NCBI GenBank assembly: GCA_024220525.1
Contig: JAMYWO010000009.1
Span: 47,124-111,123 of the forward strand
DNA length: 64,000 nucleotides
Source: Cochliopodium minus
Lineage: Eukaryota > Discosea > Himatismenida > Cochliopodiidae
Direction: 5' to 3'
In this document: positions 60,598 through 64,000 of the stretch, piece after piece
How positions within the stretch are numbered: position 1 is the first letter of the stretch
Layout of the letters: each line of letters begins with the position of its first letter
Position numbers and translations under genes: made by a program
The notes under the pieces: model-generated
What the model was told of the DNA's origin: nothing
The model's database searches: none
The model's input: only the letters and a program-made list of their open reading frames with translations

Positions 60598-60912
60598 TTT
60601 TTATCGTCATAATAAAAAACTTTAATATTTAATTTGTAAATTTAATAAAATTTTAAGATCCAATTTACTTTGGGAACATTTTCTTCATAAATATTGCTGT
60701 TATAGTCAATACTTCAATTTTCTCGTCGAGGTTATTTGATAGTTCCTAAAGAATTGAAATAGACTCCAAGTATTCTTTCTGGGGAGGGGAGAATTTAATG
60801 TGAATGGTGAGATCTTTGTTGCTTGGTTCAACACCCAGCGAAAGTTTTTAATTAATCAAATTCTAATTTTTTCATTGGATATTTAACACTGACAAAGTCA
60901 CTACAAGATTGC
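60598..60912. other. spacer between actin-like copies, nothing seen
   Basis: No frame or repeat was recognised. A GGTTCAA segment near 60825 looks like a tRNA T-loop, but no cloverleaf forms. Confidence 0.4.
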
Positions 60913-61218
60913 TACACAAACAATCAACTTTCCAAAAACATTTTTGGGAAAAAAGTGATTGATGATTTAAAAGAAAAATTTGTTGAAATTCTGAATGAAA
61001 GACCAAGCATTCTGAAATCATCAGACAAAAGCAACCAAAAATATGAATTACCTTGTGGAAAGATCATTGAAGTGGGATGTGAAAGATTTTTGAGTGGAGA
61101 AGTTTTATTTGACACATCTATTGATGTGGAAAGTGATATTTCTGATCAATTATCTATTCCTGAAGCTATTCATGAGAGTGTTAGTATTTGTGTTTTGAAA
61201 AATGAAAGTTTTTGTTGA
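60913..61218 (+). pseudogene. partial copy B of the actin-like gene
   Basis: About 270 bases almost identical to the middle of the last exon of copies A and C (from TNNQLSKNIFG to LSIPEA), without the upstream exons and without the C-terminal third. The frame continues into ESVSICVLKNESFC and stops. It starts abruptly in unrelated sequence near 60913. A nonfunctional partial duplication; its high identity implies recent origin or continuing gene conversion. Confidence 0.88.
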
Positions 61219-61367
61219 AAAATTTGGTCTTATTAGTTAGTGTAGTGAAATTTCATTGAAAGATTAAGAAGAAAATGGTAATAAAAGAACAAATCGAATG
61301 ATTCCGAAAATAATACAATCAAGCTTTTAAAATCTTTCAATTTTGCTTGAATATAAAAAATAAAAAA

Positions 61368-62839
61368 ATGGGAGATGAGTTCTATCAAATTGTACAAATA
61401 TTGGGTGATAGAAATGCTCATTGTGGTTTTGCAGGAGATGATGATCCTCAAGTCAAATTGAATGTGGTGAATGATGATCAAGACAAAACAACATCACCCC
61501 ATGAAAAAAATCTCGAGAACATCAACCAATATCTCTTTGAAAAAATGAAAATAAAACCTGAGGAACATCCTATATTGGTAATATAAAAAGAATTTAAAAA
61601 ATAAATATAAATTTTAACATAAAAATAATAACAATTTTGTAATAGTATAACAAAAAATTGGAATCCAATAAAGCATATGGTAATAAAAAATTTCAAATTA
61701 AATTTTTACAATTTTTTTCAATAAATTGCATTAAATTTAGACGAAAAAATGATTGAAATTTATTTTGAAACATATAATTTTCCTGCGATATATGCTTCGC
61801 TGTAAAGTTTTTCTTTTCTTGTATAACAATAGTTATTAAATAAACATTTATTTTTTAATTAAAGTGAAGGGCCTCTTGTCATGTACGCTTCTGGTCATAC
61901 AACTGGAATAAGTATTATTTCGGGACACAAGCAAACAGAAATATGTAATAAAAAAAAATAAGAAATTTAGTTTTGAATTAATTTTTCTTTTTCAACAAAA
62001 TATTAAGACCCAATATTCTTAGGTAAAACAATTCATTAAGAATCTTTTTTGAAATTTTATTTAATCTAATTATTCGTTATTTTAAAGGATATCCCACTCC
62101 ATATTCAAATGTGACCACAAAAACAGCAGGAAATACTGTTTCGAATTTTCTTTCAAATTTGATGAGGAGAAGAGGAATTGTGATCGAAAAAGATTTTTAC
62201 ACAAACAATCAACTTTCCAAAAACATCTTTGGGAAAACAGTGATTGATGATTTAAAAGAAAAATTTGTTGAAATTCTGAATGAAAGACCAAGCATTCTGA
62301 AATCATCAGACAAAAGCAACCAAAAATATGAATTACCTTGTGGAAAGATCATTGAAGTGGGATGTGAAAGATTTTTGAGTGGAGAAGTTTTATTTGACAC
62401 ATCTATTGATGTGGAAAGTGATATTTCTGAGCAATTATCTATTCCTGAAGCTGTTCATGAAAGTGTTAGTATTTGTGACATTGATATAAGGAAAGATTTG
62501 TTGAAAAATTTGGTGGTGACAGGAGGGAATTCTTTTTTTGGAAATTTCAAAGAGAGATTGAAAAGAGAAGTTCAATTTAAGTTTTCAAAAGGATCTATTT
62601 GGCTCAAAAATCAGAAACACAACAAAAACAATTTGTTATCTTCCATCCCTCAAAGTATCATCAACAAAATTCATGAATGTGATAAGTTAAGTGTTAATGT
62701 CAACAAAATTAAAGAGAAATATTTATCTTGGATTGGAGGATCCATTTTGGCTTCTCTAAGCACATTCCAACAAATGTGGGCATCAAAAGAAGAGTATGAC
62801 GAAAGTGGTCCTTCTGTTGTAAGGTGTAGAAGATTTTAA
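61368..62839 (+). CDS. divergent actin-like protein, copy C
   Basis: Same six-exon structure as copy A, including the 15-base exon, starting at ATG 61368. Exons and introns are both near-identical to copy A over most of their length, so this is a recent tandem duplication. Differences cluster at the N-terminus (MGDEFYQIVQILGDRNAHC), after TSPHE, and in the last exon (SICDIDIRKDLLKN, FKFSKGSIWLKN, STFQQMWASKEEYDESGPSV). The nucleotide-site changes and shortened subdomain 2 match copy A. Copy C is intact, and its C-terminus is slightly closer to ordinary actin (EEYDESGPSV). Two intact copies kept in frame suggest a function other than conventional filaments. Confidence 0.9.
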
Positions 62840-63137
62840 ATTGTATTAACAAAATCATAAATAAAAACGAGATTCTTTTAATTTTTTGATTTCAAAATGT
62901 TAAATTGTCATAAATACTTTAAACTTACCTTATTTCTTAAAGGAGAAATCAAATTTGTGAAATGTTTTTTCTTTATATTTTAAAAAAGAATTTTGGGAAC
63001 AAAGTTATTTGATCTTGAAATTTTTTTTTTTGAATAAATGAGTTCATGATGATGTTGTTACCAATTTAAAAACTATTTTATTTTCAAAACTACACAAAAT
63101 ATGACAAGAACAAAAAGAAGAAAATGTCAAAGAAAGA
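62840..63137. other. convergent 3' spacer, nothing seen
   Basis: An AT-rich region between the actin-like copy C and SNAPC3 3' ends. Confidence 0.5.
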
Positions 63138-64000
63138 TCATTCTTCATGAGAATACTTATATTTCTTGAAAGCAATGTTATTAGAACCAGAATGGAGATT
63201 CTCATAACACTTCGTACAAGCATAAGAGACAGCATCACCAAACAAAGGGTCATCCACGGCGACCCACTCTGAAGGGAAAACATCACAAACCTTGCATTTC
63301 TTTTTACGGTAAACAGGAGCAAAAACTTTTTGAGGATAAAAGTCCAAGGTAGGCTTATCATCATCCGAAATTCTCCAAACCTTAACGAATGTTAGTAAAT
63401 GTTCACAATCTCCTTGGTGGACGTAGAGGTAGGGTTTACCAATCACCATTTTGAGGTCTAAGAAGCGGGTGTTCTCCATCTTTCGGGATTTGAAGACGTT
63501 GATTCCGTTTTGGACAATTCTTTTTGTTGAACTTTCCGTATTTTCTTCGCTCCAATCTATTATTTTTCTTTTTAAAAAAAAATTAAAAAGATAAGATTAA
63601 TTAAATTTTAAAAAGTTTTTTTTCATTTTTAAATCAAAATCTTTTTTTTTTTTTTATTTACCTGCTATAATCTATATTGTTCACATTTCTCATGTCATTG
63701 TAAAAAACATTCTCAATGAAAAAATATCCGCTCTTTCTGTGGCACCTCTCCTCATTGACATCATGAAGACAATAAATGTGATCCTTCAAAACTGTCAAAT
63801 ACTGAGAACCCAAAATGATGAATTCGATCTGTTTAGATAACTTTCTAATGTGAGAAACTGACACTTGTATCAAAACTTCGTTCTTATCGAGAGGTGTTGG
63901 TTCTACTTCATCATTTTTGTAGTCAAAATTTTTTGCCAAATTGATTTCTTTTCTTCTCCTCTTGTTTTTTTCGTTGACTTCGAACTTGTTGTCCAAGCAC
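63138..64000 (-). CDS. snapc3: SNAPC3/SNAP50 snRNA transcription factor subunit, partial
   Basis: Two exons (about 63569-63138 and from 63660 beyond the window edge); the N-terminus lies outside. Family signatures: LIQVSVSHIRKLSKQIEF, the strand IILGSQYLTVLKDHIYC, KSGYFFIENVFYNDMRN (SNAP50 proteins have SG.FFIE..FYND.R), then YLYVHQGDCEHLLTFVKVWR and the zinc-binding end CKVCDVFPSEWVAVDD, YACTKCYENLH and FKKYKYSHEE. SNAPc binds the proximal sequence element of snRNA promoters and recruits RNA polymerase II or III. The visible part contains all conserved Cys/His of the C-terminal zinc region. Stop is TGA. Confidence 0.93.

Noticed and set aside
60770-60850. tRNA-like segment with GGTTCAA
   Set aside because: The possible T-arm has a mismatch, and no acceptor, D or anticodon stems can be paired around it.
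1-64000. Transposons, LTR elements, virus-like elements or CRISPR arrays
   Set aside because: No transposase, reverse transcriptase, integrase or capsid-like frames, no long terminal repeats and no regularly spaced palindromic repeats were seen.

Overview
The window is a very AT-rich stretch of nuclear DNA from a eukaryotic microbe. Almost every gene is cut by GT-AG introns made of T-runs, A-runs and short simple repeats. Genes are close together on both strands and the standard stop codons are used. Gene content (polyphosphate kinase 1, RhoGEF, RGS, calponin-homology proteins, a bubblegum-type acyl-CoA synthetase, class III cyclase, ankyrin and F-box proteins, divergent actins) suggests a free-living amoeboid or flagellate protist. 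I cannot name the lineage from sequence alone. No mobile element, virus-like element, CRISPR array, rRNA or convincing tRNA was seen.

Layout. 0-10 kb: a metallo-beta-lactamase fragment (+) and a TKL-like kinase (-) run into the same (AAAAAT)n tract; then a DH-C1-PH RhoGEF (+), a small zinc-finger protein (-) and a 3'-truncated choline/ethanolamine kinase (-). 10-22 kb: a 21-exon polyphosphate kinase 1 (+) with two frame breaks in its catalytic core, a signal-peptide SET-like protein (-), an F-box/SPRY protein (-) and CDC123 (-). 22-37 kb: an NO66/MINA53-type ribosomal oxygenase (+), an RGS protein fused to half a fimbrin (-) and a large YEATS-like coiled-coil protein (+). 37-46 kb: a divergent lysyl-tRNA synthetase (+), an unrecognised protein (+), cytosolic HSP70 (-) and an Ariadne-type RBR ubiquitin ligase (-).

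45.7-54.5 kb holds the most striking locus. One gene reads, in order, through a tandem CH actin-binding domain, an intact bubblegum-type acyl-CoA synthetase, a second decayed acyl-CoA synthetase, a class III adenylyl cyclase, a long coiled coil with tandem repeats and a 100-N gap, and a C-terminal GAS2/GAR microtubule-binding domain. It looks like a cytoskeletal crosslinker carrying fatty-acid activation and cAMP synthesis on one chain.

54.7-64 kb: an ankyrin protein (+), a Vps4-like MIT-AAA protein whose nucleotide-binding motifs are lost (-), two near-identical pseudo-actin genes with a broken partial copy between them (+), and a SNAPC3 gene (-) running off the window. Several proteins keep their fold but lose catalytic motifs: the SET protein, the second synthetase, the Vps4-like protein and the actins. 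Exon chains below were worked out by hand from reading frame, splice dinucleotides and family motifs, so individual splice sites may be off by a few bases.
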